Source: Tissierella creatinophila DSM 6911
Lineage (GTDB): Bacteria; Bacillota; Clostridia; Tissierellales; Tissierellaceae
Direction of reading: 5' to 3'
Length of the DNA stretch: 64,000 nucleotides
NCBI RefSeq assembly: GCF_001940565.1
Contig: NZ_LTDM01000032.1
Location: forward strand, 62,001 to 126,000
The notes under the pieces are model-generated. The model was not told the origin of the DNA and did no database searches. It saw only the letters and a program-made list of their open reading frames with translations. Shown one piece after another: positions 17,289 to 25,736 of this stretch (its first letter is position 1; each line of letters opens with the position of its first letter). Position numbers and translations under genes: made by a program.

Positions 17289-17909
17289 TTATTTTATATC
17301 ATTCTCTTTTCCACGCTTAATCCATTTAGCCACTTCTACTGTCCTATTTGCTTGATGTTTTACGGCTGTTTCTACATCTTCTATCATGCCATCTTTTCCA
17401 ACCGTTACAGATGTTCCATAAGGGTTTCCACCAGCTTTATATATACTATCATCCGTGTAGCCTGGGGGTACTATTATAGCTCCCCAGTGCATCATGGTAG
17501 TATAAATAGCTCTTATAGTCTCTTCTTGTCCTCCATGAGGGTTTTGCGCTGAACTCATAGCTGATACCACCTTGTCTACAAGCTTTCCTTCAGCCCAAAT
17601 GCCCCCTTGCATATCCATAAATTGTTTTATCTGTGAGGCTACATTTCCAAAACGAGTAGGTGATGAGAATATAATTGCATCTGCCCAAGTAAGATCTTCT
17701 GAAGTAGCTTCTTTTATATCCTTTTCTCTTTCTACTTGTGCTTTCCATACAGGGTTGGTTTCTATCGCCTCTTCTGGTGCAAGTTCTTTTACTTTAACTA
17801 ACCTTACTTCAGCACCTGAATCTTCAGCCGCTTCTTTAGCCCAATTTGCAAGTTGAAAATTTTTACCCGTCATACTATAGTAGACTATCGTAAGTTTTAC
17901 ATTATTCAC
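17289..17909 (-). CDS. wrbA: WrbA-type NAD(P)H:quinone oxidoreductase (flavodoxin fold)
   Basis: A 206-residue FMN protein. The N-terminal phosphate loop YYSMTGKNFQLA (about 10-21) binds FMN phosphate; SPTRFGNVASQIKQFMD (about 84-100) and GYTDDSIYKAGGNPYG (about 155-170) are WrbA hallmarks. WrbA proteins reduce quinones by two electrons and are thought to limit oxidative damage. The GTG start at 17909 has GGAG seven bases upstream. It is a single-gene unit. Confidence 0.92.
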   Translation of the reverse strand: MNNVKLTIVYYSMTGKNFQLANWAKEAAEDSGAEVRLVKVKELAPEEAIETNPVWKAQVEREKDIKEATSEDLTWADAIIFSSPTRFGNVASQIKQFMDMQGGIWAEGKLVDKVVSAMSSAQNPHGGQEETIRAIYTTMMHWGAIIVPPGYTDDSIYKAGGNPYGTSVTVGKDGMIEDVETAVKHQANRTVEVAKWIKRGKENDIK

Positions 17910-17960
17910 AAAATCACTCCTTTAAATATATAAGAAAAGTTTATACTCATCTTTAACATA

Positions 17961-18014
17961 CCCCAAAAAACAATCCTTATTCATTTATACTAATAAATAG
18001 ATAAGGATTGTTTT
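17961..18014 (-). terminator. Intrinsic terminator after the M50-like peptidase operon
   Basis: Minus-strand stem of 14 bp (18001-18014 with 17967-17980) with a 20-base loop followed by TTTTTTGGGG. It closes the operon that begins upstream of the MBOAT gene. Confidence 0.75.
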
Positions 18015-18072
18015 AAACAATTTCAAGTATTAAGGTTATTATTTTTTTAATTTAACGATACTAAATTATCTT

Positions 18073-19233
18073 TTATATATTTTTAGCTTCCAATTCTTTT
18101 TCTATAAAATTTGCCAACATAATTTCCATCTTGGCCTCCCCTTTTATAGGGTACATTTTAGATAGCTTTTTTAGCTCTTGGAGGTATACTAGAGCACTTT
18201 CTCTTTTTTCTTTATATAGACCTTCATAAGCCATCATAACTCGCTTTTTAGATATCATAAACTTTGAAGCTTTTATATATTTTTTAAGGTTTTTACTGTA
18301 TATAGTGTCTATTTTTCTCTCATCACATTCTCCAATAATCTCCAAGAATAGCTTTTCAGCTGCAAATTCCATTTTATATACTAAAATAGTATCATCTACA
18401 TACTTGCTCCCAAATTCCAATACTTCTCTTGCCTTTTCAAAATCCATCTTATCTAAGTGATAATTATAAACCAAGAAAATTCTAGAAAAGTTTATAGGTC
18501 TTCTATAATCTAACCCTTCTGGAAGTTTAAGTTCCTCATATGCCATATCTTTCATTCTCATTCCTTCGGTTAAAAGTCCATTTACTTTAAGCTGAAGATG
18601 AAAAGAATCTCTTGCATGTCTATCTTTTATCATAGATATCACATTGTGTCCATCATTTGCAACTCCTCCAATTTTCATTGGAATACCATTTGTAACTACC
18701 ACTATTATTCCCGCAATATTAGTTAATATAAAGATTAAATTTATAAGATTTAATTCTTTTATAGCCATTGCAATTATGATTCCTATGGCTACAAAGATTG
18801 AATTCATAAATACTCCTCCAAGATTATAGATTACAAATGGAAACTTTCCATCTTTCTTTTCCGGAGGCATCATAAGACATTGTCCAGCTGTCCCTGGTAT
18901 GTTAAATCTCTTCCATTTAAACATTCCATCTTCTCTTATAAGTGTAAAAGAGCCAATTCTAAAGGATACAAATTTATAGCCTGTAAGAAGTCCAAATACT
19001 AAATGCCCTGCTTCATGGATGATTATATGAACTAAGTAACCAAGTACTATTATCAAAAGAATAAAGTATATATTAAACATTTCTCTATATATTTTATCAT
19101 TATCTACATATGCTTCAAAGAAGTCTTTTAAGATACTATCTGAAAGAAAACCAAATAATGCCCCTATTCCCCCACATATAAGTACAAATAAACCATATCC
19201 TAAGTATTCATTTTTTTTGCTACTTTTTTTCAT
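18073..19233 (-). CDS. M50-like intramembrane metallopeptidase with C-terminal helical domain
   Basis: A 386-residue membrane protein with about six helices in residues 10-195 and a soluble helical domain after 205. HEAGH at 73-77 gives two zinc ligands and the catalytic Glu; a second motif, NGIPMKIGGVANDGHN near residue 190, supplies the Asp ligand, so it may be an active site-2-type protease. Last gene of the MBOAT/DHHW operon, 16 bases after the DHHW stop. A role in processing a surface or acylation component is only a guess from context. ATG at 19233 follows AAAGGGGA. Confidence 0.82.
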   Translation of the reverse strand: MKKSSKKNEYLGYGLFVLICGGIGALFGFLSDSILKDFFEAYVDNDKIYREMFNIYFILLIIVLGYLVHIIIHEAGHLVFGLLTGYKFVSFRIGSFTLIREDGMFKWKRFNIPGTAGQCLMMPPEKKDGKFPFVIYNLGGVFMNSIFVAIGIIIAMAIKELNLINLIFILTNIAGIIVVVTNGIPMKIGGVANDGHNVISMIKDRHARDSFHLQLKVNGLLTEGMRMKDMAYEELKLPEGLDYRRPINFSRIFLVYNYHLDKMDFEKAREVLEFGSKYVDDTILVYKMEFAAEKLFLEIIGECDERKIDTIYSKNLKKYIKASKFMISKKRVMMAYEGLYKEKRESALVYLQELKKLSKMYPIKGEAKMEIMLANFIEKELEAKNI

Positions 19234-19249
19234 TTAACTTTCCCCTTTC

Positions 19250-20341
19250 TTAACCATCATAGAATGTCCTTATATTATATAAGAATAGTACCCTATCTAT
19301 CTCTTTATCTTTTATATAGTCTTTTAATGGGATATTAAAGTGTCTTCCATCTATTACTATTATCCTATCAAAATGTAGCGTTAAAAATGGCACTAGGCTA
19401 TTTGCGAAGCTATCCTTAACTAAGAGTAGTGTACCTTTCCCTTCTATGGATGTTTTTATATCTAGTACTGGATGATCTCCTCCTAAAAAGAAAGAATATT
19501 TATCACCTTTTTCTAAAAAACTCTCATCATATAGACTTTCTAACTCTTCTCTCTCATTTTTAATTATATTCAAACTTACATCTACTTTAGGAATAAATTT
19601 TTCTATTTTTTCGCTTTCGCCGCCATAATAATTTGATTTTCTAAATAGACTTCCTAAAAAGCCATCTGTAACCATTTCCCTCTTAAAATAGTCTATAGGG
19701 TAAGGGATAATTCATATACTTTCCATATATTCACTATATGTATAAAATGCTCCAAGACTTGTATAGTGATGATCGGTTTTATAGTATATGCTTTCTTTAT
19801 TTTTAAGTCTAAGTAGATCTATAGGTGAAATAAGGTTTATCTCTTTATCCAATTTTGAATTTATTTGTTCCAAAATAAGTTCTTCATCCAATATAGGTGC
19901 TTTAGGTGGAAGCTTATCTTCTAATACAGTAGCTTTTGTAGGAACTAGCATTATATCTAAAGGAAAGCTTACTTCTCTTTTTAACTTGTTTATCTTTTCC
20001 ATATTTTTTAGAAATCTTTTTCTATCTACAGGTTCTTCTACTGCAAATAGATAATCATCTTTTCCAAAATAGACTCTTCCATTATCTTTTTTAAATCCAA
20101 TTAAATCTATCCTAGTTTTAAGGCTTATCCAATCATCTCTAAATATAAACTGATCTGATGAATACTTTTGAAATTTTTCATTAAACTTTCCATTTGTTAT
20201 ACTTTCTAAATTTAGTTCAGGAAACTTTTCTAAAAATCTATTCTCTCTATCAGAAAATGTCTTATTAGGAGATAATATATTAAAAACGCTTAAACCAAAT
20301 AGTAGTACTCCAAATAAAAAAACCCTAAATTTTTCTTTCAT
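19250..20341 (-). pseudogene. DHHW family protein interrupted by an in-frame TGA
   Basis: One reading frame of 364 codons broken by TGA at 19712-19714. The first part (209 codons from ATG 20341) has an N-terminal membrane anchor, SDRENRFLEKFPELN and ends in YYKTDHHYTSLGAFYTY, the motif that names the family (here DHHY). After the TGA the same frame continues without other stops through IIPYPIDYFKRE and LLVKDSFANSLVPFL. Homologues usually have Gly at the TGA site (GGA to TGA is one change). DHHW/AlgJ-like proteins transfer acyl groups with an MBOAT partner, which is the next gene upstream. It may be a recent null mutation or an assembly error; a restart at ATG 19675 would give only 141 residues. 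Confidence 0.8.
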
Positions 20342-20350
20342 ATCTCCCTC

Positions 20351-21757
20351 CTAAAATCTAAAGTATAAAAACGGATTATAAGTCATATCTACAAGATAGG
20401 CTATTGACATAATTAGAAGAGTGGTTAAGGCAATATCTTCTAAAATATAAACTTTATCCCATTTAAGTTTAATATTATTATATAGATTTTTAAAAATATC
20501 AGTTGAAGCTATAGAAAGGATTATGATTAAAAATATATTTGTATAGAAAAGATATATCGTAGTATCATCAAATAAATTTCCACCAATTCCAAATAGTCTC
20601 TTTAAATATTCTACCATTAAACTCATATCTTCAAAAGAAAAAATAACCCAAGATATAACAACTAAAAACAGTGTATATACCCTTCTAAGTATAGTTGGAA
20701 GTTTTTCTAATATCCTTAATAAAAATAGTTTTTCAAATATAATTATTACTCCAAAGTAAAGTCCCCAAAATAGGAAGTTCCAGCTAGCCCCATGCCATAT
20801 ACCAGTTAGCATCCAAACTATTAATATATTTCTTAAAGTCTTTATCCTGTTTACTCTATTGCCACCCATAGGTATATATACATATTCTTTAAACCAAGTC
20901 CCAAGAGAGATATGCCATCTTCTCCAAAATTCTGTAATAGATTTTGACATATAAGGATAGTTAAAGTTTTCTAAAAAGTTAAATCCAAATATCTTTCCAA
21001 GTCCTATTGCCATATCGGAGTAGCCTGAAAAGTCAAAGTAGATTTGAAATGAAAATGCTACTATGCCAAGAATGGCTGTAAAAGTTGGAATTGAACTTAT
21101 CTCCATCATCTTTACACTTTCCCAGAGAAGTCTTATATTGTTTGCTAAGAGTACCTTTTTAGATAGTCCTATTATAAATCGCTTTATACCTTCACTTATC
21201 CCCTCAAAACTTTCTCGTCTATTGTCTATTTCAAAAGCCACTGTCTTATACCTTACTATAGGTCCTGCTATTAACTGAGGAAAGAGCGTTACATATGTAC
21301 CAAAAGATATTATATTCTTTTGTACCGGAACTTCTTTTCTATATACATCTATAGTGTAACTCATAGCTTGGAAAGTGTAAAATGATATTCCTATTGGGAG
21401 TGCTACATTAAGTAGTGGCAAATTTAAATTTAATCCACTATTTAAGTTTTGTATAAAAAAATCTCCATATTTAAAGAATGACAAAAGCCCTAAATTTATA
21501 AAGACAGAAAAGAGAAGACCTAACTTTCTACCAGGTTCATATATCTTTTTATCGTAGTAGTCTATAACTATTCCTGCACTATAATCTACTACTGTAGAAA
21601 AAATCATTAAAACTATATATCTCGGCTCTCCCCATCCATAGAAGACAAGACTAAGGATAAAAAGAGCTAGATTTCTAAACCTTTTAGGGATTAAAAAATA
21701 TAAGATTAAGCTAATTGGCAAAAAATAAAACAAAAATAATATACTGCTAAAAACCAT
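20351..21757 (-). CDS. MBOAT family O-acyltransferase (AlgI/DltB-like)
   Basis: A 468-residue protein with about ten to twelve membrane helices. The catalytic His is in LTGIWHGASWNFLFWGLYFG (near residue 315), and the re-entrant segment FWRRWHISLGTWFKEYVYIP (near 275) is highly conserved. Such proteins carry an acyl group across the membrane onto an extracellular polysaccharide, teichoic acid or peptidoglycan with help of an AlgJ/DHHW partner. The DHHW gene follows after nine bases. The polymer is unknown. ATG at 21757 has GGGGG upstream. Confidence 0.93.
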   Translation of the reverse strand: MVFSSILFLFYFLPISLILYFLIPKRFRNLALFILSLVFYGWGEPRYIVLMIFSTVVDYSAGIVIDYYDKKIYEPGRKLGLLFSVFINLGLLSFFKYGDFFIQNLNSGLNLNLPLLNVALPIGISFYTFQAMSYTIDVYRKEVPVQKNIISFGTYVTLFPQLIAGPIVRYKTVAFEIDNRRESFEGISEGIKRFIIGLSKKVLLANNIRLLWESVKMMEISSIPTFTAILGIVAFSFQIYFDFSGYSDMAIGLGKIFGFNFLENFNYPYMSKSITEFWRRWHISLGTWFKEYVYIPMGGNRVNRIKTLRNILIVWMLTGIWHGASWNFLFWGLYFGVIIIFEKLFLLRILEKLPTILRRVYTLFLVVISWVIFSFEDMSLMVEYLKRLFGIGGNLFDDTTIYLFYTNIFLIIILSIASTDIFKNLYNNIKLKWDKVYILEDIALTTLLIMSIAYLVDMTYNPFLYFRF

Positions 21758-21775
21758 GCTTCTACCCCCATAAAG

Positions 21776-21810
21776 AATAATTAGCTTGGGAGTGTCCCAA
21801 GCTAATTATT
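21776..21810 (-). terminator. Intrinsic hairpin between the DUF4358 and MBOAT genes
   Basis: A perfect 16-bp stem (21776-21791 with 21795-21810) with a 3-base loop just after the DUF4358 stop. The downstream T run on the minus strand is weak (ATTCTTTATGG), so read-through into the MBOAT gene is possible. Confidence 0.7.
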
Positions 21811-21811
21811 C

Positions 21812-22348
21812 TTATTTAAAAAATTCGTTTATAATGTTTTCTACTCTTTTAACTTCAGCTTCAGAGAACTCTAGAGCTTCAGCACTTTCTTGATCTTCTA
21901 TCTCATTCATCTTTCCTATCATTATAAAAAACACATAGTCTCCATGTCTTACAACTTTTGCAGATTTTACTTTTGCAATATTCATAGGATATTGCATAGA
22001 TTCTTCATTTAGGTATTGTCTATATTCTTCAAGAGTTTTTTCTACTTCTTCACCTTTTCCATCTTTAGTTTTTATAGCTATAAATGTATCTACATGAACA
22101 TTCATCATAGGAACTTCTGCTATAAACTCTTCTACATTTTCTTTATCAACCTTTGTAAGGTCTGATAATTCTTCTAAACTAAGACTCGTATCAGGTAAAT
22201 AATCCTCTCCAAGTTCTTCTTTTACTTTAGCATGTATTGCCTTTATATCTACATCTTTGTTTCCCACTTCATTATTTTTTGGTGTACAAGCTATTAAAAA
22301 AGAAATAGCCATCACAGATACTAATAAAATGCTGATCTTTCTTTTCAT
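21812..22348 (-). CDS. DUF4358 lipoprotein
   Basis: A 178-residue lipoprotein with signal peptide and lipobox FLIAC (Cys21). Residues about 35-175 form the DUF4358 domain, with VKSAKVVRHGDYVFFIMIG near 128-146. The function is not known. Genes of this family are often found beside MBOAT and DHHW genes in Clostridia, and here it lies directly upstream of such a pair, so a supporting role in surface polymer acylation is possible. ATG at 22348 follows AAGGAGAG. Confidence 0.85.
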   Translation of the reverse strand: MKRKISILLVSVMAISFLIACTPKNNEVGNKDVDIKAIHAKVKEELGEDYLPDTSLSLEELSDLTKVDKENVEEFIAEVPMMNVHVDTFIAIKTKDGKGEEVEKTLEEYRQYLNEESMQYPMNIAKVKSAKVVRHGDYVFFIMIGKMNEIEDQESAEALEFSEAEVKRVENIINEFFK

Positions 22349-22375
22349 TATAATCTCTCCTTAAAATTTATTAAG

Positions 22376-22402
22376 TGGACAAGGGGACAGGTACCTTGTC
22401 CA
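22376..22402. repeat. 27-bp palindromic dispersed repeat, copy A
   Basis: Arms TGGACAAGG and CCTTGTCCA (9 bp) flank the 9-base centre GGACAGGTA. It lies between azlD and the DUF4358 gene. Copy C at 63634-63660 is its exact reverse complement, and copy B at 60325-60351 differs at three sites. No transposase is adjacent. REP-like elements of this kind are moved by RAYT-type transposases elsewhere in some genomes; that link is inferred. Confidence 0.85.
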
Positions 22403-22408
22403 TTACTC

Positions 22409-22717
22409 TTAAAAGTTTAGAAAGTTAATAGTTATAAATGCAGCAGCTATACCTCCTAATACAGAAAAGATAATATTTTTTTGAATATAAGCTATAGCAC
22501 TTGCCGCTATGACTCCTATTATGGTAGGGATTTTCATATCACTTGTTGCAGTTAACACTCCTCTAATCATTAGTATGCTAAGAGATGTATATGGAATATA
22601 TACTAAAAAGAGTCTAAATCTTTCATTTAATTCACCCTTTTTAATTATCATAAGTGGCATAAGTCTAGGGATATATGTTACAAGAGCCATCCCAAGTATA
22701 AGTGGTAAATACTTCAT
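22409..22717 (-). CDS. azlD: AzlD family branched-chain amino acid exporter small subunit
   Basis: A 102-residue protein with four hydrophobic segments, normal for AzlD. The family start YLPLILGMALVTYIPRLMPL is present. With AzlC it forms an exporter for branched-chain amino acids and toxic analogues such as azaleucine. Its ATG overlaps the azlC stop by four bases, so the two are translationally coupled. Confidence 0.9.
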   Translation of the reverse strand: MKYLPLILGMALVTYIPRLMPLMIIKKGELNERFRLFLVYIPYTSLSILMIRGVLTATSDMKIPTIIGVIAASAIAYIQKNIIFSVLGGIAAAFITINFLNF

Positions 22718-23409
22718 CTCTCTTCACCTCTATTTCCAAATATAAAACTTCCAATAGCAGAAGATATTATAATTCCAAGAATTATATCCCATCCTGAACC
22801 CATTATTTTAAGTCCATATATAAAAATATAAATTGCCATTGAGATTAAACTTAAAGTTAAAACTTTTCTATTTTCTTTTACTTGACTAAATAGAAGACCT
22901 GCAAACATAGCATAAAACCCAATACTCATGCTGGATTGTAAGGATTTTGGAAGTACTTCACCAACTAGATAGCCTATGATATTGCCTACCCACCAAGCTG
23001 CATGAGCTGAAAAAAATAAGCTTAGTATAAATGGAAGTGATAGATTTTTCTTATGAAAACTTATAAGTGAAAAACTCTCATCTGTAACTCCAAAGGCTAC
23101 AAGTGGTATGTATTTTCTCTCTATATCTTTGAAGTCCAAGCTCAAAGAAGCACTCATCATAAGATGCCTCAAGTTTAATAGAAATGTCGCTAAGATTATA
23201 CTGCTATAAGAAAGTCCTTGAACTATCATATCAATAGCCATAAACTGACTTGCCCCTGCAAAGACAAAAAAACTCATCGAAACAGTATCGATAATCGAAA
23301 TCCCTGAACTCTTCGATAGGAGTCCACAAGACATTGCAACAGGGATGTAGCCTAATATTATTGGTATTGAAGTCGTAAACCCTCTTTTTATTTCGGCTTT
23401 AGTGTTTAT
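22714..23409 (-). CDS. azlC: AzlC family branched-chain amino acid exporter large subunit, apparent ATA start
   Basis: A multi-helix permease of 231 residues when begun at ATA 23407-23409. Conventional starts give only 206 residues from ATG 23334 and lose the well conserved N-terminus (EIKRGFTTSIPIILGYIPVA), which is in frame upstream without a stop. Between that block and the ribosome site GGAGGAGG (about 23414-23421) there is no ATG, GTG or TTG; ATA lies five bases after the site. AUA initiation is rare and weak but allowed in bacteria, and would keep expression low. A TATAAT near 23443 may be the -10. Family assignment is secure, start less so. Confidence 0.85.
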   Translation of the reverse strand: MNTKAEIKRGFTTSIPIILGYIPVAMSCGLLSKSSGISIIDTVSMSFFVFAGASQFMAIDMIVQGLSYSSIILATFLLNLRHLMMSASLSLDFKDIERKYIPLVAFGVTDESFSLISFHKKNLSLPFILSLFFSAHAAWWVGNIIGYLVGEVLPKSLQSSMSIGFYAMFAGLLFSQVKENRKVLTLSLISMAIYIFIYGLKIMGSGWDIILGIIISSAIGSFIFGNRGEER

Positions 23410-23497
23410 AAATACCTCCTCCTCTTTTTACGTTTATATTCTATATTATACTATATTTGGGGAATTTTTTCTTAAAAACTTCTTAAAATTAGGCAAT

Positions 23498-23588
23498 AAA
23501 AAAGCCCCCTTTCTAGTTGCTTGGGGGAGAATTCTTTTGTGCTTTTTTAAATGACATTAAAGGGGCCAATCTTAATTGTCATTTTTTA
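23498..23588. ncRNA. Structured RNA-like element between a chemoreceptor gene and azlC
   Basis: Three complementary pairs lie within 90 bases: AAAAAAGC (23498-23505) with GCTTTTTT (23541-23548), CCCCC (23505-23509) with GGGGG (23523-23527), and AAATGACA (23549-23556) with TGTCATTT (23577-23584). In addition AAAGGGG (23559-23565) in one loop can pair with CCCCTTT (23506-23512). Minus-strand reading ends in GGGGGCTTTTTT, as an intrinsic terminator; plus-strand reading ends in TGTCATTTTTT. It serves at least as terminator of the chemoreceptor gene; the alternative pairing suggests an attenuator. No known riboswitch class matched by eye. Confidence 0.5.
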
Positions 23589-23592
23589 GGTT

Positions 23593-25029
23593 TTATCTAA
23601 GTATTTCTATGTTCTTATTTGTACAATCTTTTATTATCTCTTGGATTTCATTTAAACTTTCTATCATCTCTTTAGAGGCTACTTTAGCATCATTATAAAT
23701 GTTTGTGGCAGCTTGTCTGTCACCATTTTTTATATTTTCTAAAAATATATCTCCAAGACTATGAACTCTATTATGAATGCTATCTATCTTTATCCATGCA
23801 TCTTTTATATAACTATTGTCCATATCTATAGCTTTATAAAAATGACCAAATTCACATCTATTTGAATCGGTTTGAAGTGGCTTTAAGGTCATAGTATCTA
23901 ACATTTCTTGAAGTCTTTCCACCCACTTTATATGAGATATTATAGCTTTTTGTATTATCTCTGTGAGTTCATTGTTACTTATAGCATTTTTACTTCCCTT
24001 TAAGTCTTTAAATAGATCTATAACTACATTAGAGAGTTCATCATCTATATTGGATATTGTCTTTGAAAATTGAACACTTTCAAGTGCCTGTCTTTCTATA
24101 CCTTCAGCCATAAAACTTAGTTTTTCAGCATCGTGACTTGACTCGTTCATGGCATGAGTTATCTCTTGTGTAGATACCCTTACGTTTTCCATATCTTCAT
24201 TTATAATATCGATATCTTTCATAACTTCTTTTAATAAACTTAAATTTCCATATACTGTTTCACTTACTAAATCTATTTTTGAACTTATCTCTTCTGTAGA
24301 ATTTAGAGTGTTCTTTAAACTTATATCTCCTTCTTTTGTAGCAAGACCTATACTATCTATAAATGTATCCATTCCCATTAGGTTTTCTTTTGTATTGTCT
24401 GCAAGTTTTCTTATCTCCGATGCAACCACTGAAAATCCTTTACCATGTTCACCAGCTCTAGCTGCCTCTATAGCAGCATTAAGTGCTAAGAGATTTGTCT
24501 GTTCTGCAATTTTCTTTACTCCTTCAACTATCTTAGATACTTCAAAAGAAACTTTTATAAGGTCTTTAAATTTTGAACTTAAGTCCTCCGTGTCTTTTTT
24601 TACCTCTTCTTTTAAGCTTTCCATTTCCTTTAATATAACTATACTCTCATCATTTTTATCTGATAGCAAATGTGATTTATTGGATAAGTTCTCTAGAGTA
24701 TTTGTAGTATTTATTACCGCTTCACCTACCTCACTCATGCTAGCTGTAGTTTCTTCTACTATAGCAACATTTGACTGGCTTAAAAGAGATATATCTTTAG
24801 AAAAGTCTAATAATTCTTTTGAAATATGGTTCATACCTACATCAAATTCACTTAATGATTTTGTTATATTCAATATTTCTTTAGAATAATGAGCCATTTG
24901 ACTTTCTCTTTTGTCGAGTTTTTGCCTTTCACCTAATATTGATTTAGTGTAGTCATTGTCTGTTTTGTTTCTATTGAAAATACTTCTTTTAAAAGATTTC
25001 TCTTTTTCTCTACTAATTTCTTTTAACAA
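23593..25029 (-). CDS. Cytoplasmic methyl-accepting chemotaxis protein with C-terminal CZB zinc-sensing domain
   Basis: A soluble chemoreceptor of about 478 residues without membrane helices. A methylation/signalling helical bundle occupies about 40-340 with the hairpin tip [24 protein letters not shown]. Residues about 365-470 form a chemoreceptor zinc-binding domain: His in SHIKWVERL, Cys in RCEFGHFY, and the two His of IHNRVHSL are the zinc ligands. CZB receptors respond to zinc or hypochlorite in other bacteria. The TTG at 25029 is ten bases from GGAGG and preferred; a TTG at 25038 touches that site. Not near other che genes. Confidence 0.9.
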   Translation of the reverse strand: MLKEISREKEKSFKRSIFNRNKTDNDYTKSILGERQKLDKRESQMAHYSKEILNITKSLSEFDVGMNHISKELLDFSKDISLLSQSNVAIVEETTASMSEVGEAVINTTNTLENLSNKSHLLSDKNDESIVILKEMESLKEEVKKDTEDLSSKFKDLIKVSFEVSKIVEGVKKIAEQTNLLALNAAIEAARAGEHGKGFSVVASEIRKLADNTKENLMGMDTFIDSIGLATKEGDISLKNTLNSTEEISSKIDLVSETVYGNLSLLKEVMKDIDIINEDMENVRVSTQEITHAMNESSHDAEKLSFMAEGIERQALESVQFSKTISNIDDELSNVVIDLFKDLKGSKNAISNNELTEIIQKAIISHIKWVERLQEMLDTMTLKPLQTDSNRCEFGHFYKAIDMDNSYIKDAWIKIDSIHNRVHSLGDIFLENIKNGDRQAATNIYNDAKVASKEMIESLNEIQEIIKDCTNKNIEILR

Positions 25030-25116
25030 TTTATTCAATCCTCCTTTTAATTTTCTATCTCATCTATACCCCATAGTTTTTATATTTACCACATTTTACT
25101 AAAATGTATCTATTTT

Positions 25117-25154
25117 TAAAAGAGCTTCTTTTAATTTTAAATAGAAGCTTTTCT
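25117..25154 (-). terminator. Intrinsic terminator at the end of folA
   Basis: Minus-strand stem AGAAGCT with AGCTTCT (25143-25149 with 25124-25130), extended by TTTTC/AAAAG, followed by T residues. It spans the folA stop codon. Confidence 0.6.
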
Positions 25155-25646
25155 CTTATAGTCTATATATTTATATTTTATGTCTTCTTGATGTATTATA
25201 TTTCCTTCTTTTACAATTTCCCAGTCGCTACTTTCATCTAAATTTGGGATAGATGTATCATGCTGGGGAAATTCTTTTAATATCTTGGTAATATATGCCT
25301 TGTCACAATATTTTAATAGCTCTCTTACTATACTAGCCCCTCCAGTTACAAACACCTTTTTAGTTCCATCACTATTTATCTTATCTAGTGTTTTAAATAG
25401 ATGATCTACTGAGTTTACTGTTACTATACCATCTTTTTTAAACTCTTTATCGCGTGTCATAACTATATTGACCCTATTTGGTAATGCCTTTTCTCCAGGA
25501 ATTGCCATTAAAGTTTTTCTTCCCATTATGATAATATTTCCTGTAGTCTTTTCTTTAAATCTTTTTAGATCTTCTTCTAAGTCTACTAGCATTTTCCCTT
25601 TTAAACCTATATTCCAATTTTTATCTGCAGTAAGCATTAAAATCAT
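25137..25646 (-). CDS. folA: Dihydrofolate reductase
   Basis: Reduces dihydrofolate to tetrahydrofolate with NADPH. At 169 residues it is full length. Visible motifs: NWNIGLKGKMLVDLEEDLKRF (about 10-30; the active-site acid is the Asp or Glu of LVDLEEDLKRFKE), IIMGRKT near 40 and FVTGGASI near 99 for NADPH binding. The usual Leu-Pro-x-Asp active-site sequence is LVDLEED here, a mild divergence seen in clostridial enzymes. ATG at 25646 follows AGGAGAGG. No thyA is adjacent. Confidence 0.9.
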   Translation of the reverse strand: MILMLTADKNWNIGLKGKMLVDLEEDLKRFKEKTTGNIIIMGRKTLMAIPGEKALPNRVNIVMTRDKEFKKDGIVTVNSVDHLFKTLDKINSDGTKKVFVTGGASIVRELLKYCDKAYITKILKEFPQHDTSIPNLDESSDWEIVKEGNIIHQEDIKYKYIDYKRKASI

Positions 25647-25736
25647 CTTGTCCTCTCCTTTTAAATTGTTAGTTTCCCTATAAACACTTTTAAACTCTTT
25701 GAATATTATAATTATAAATGTTAAAGGGGTGATTAT

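Noticed and set aside
19712-19714. Selenocysteine at the in-frame TGA
   Set aside because: No Cys or Sec is expected at this family position and no hairpin of SECIS type is evident just downstream; Gly is the expected residue.
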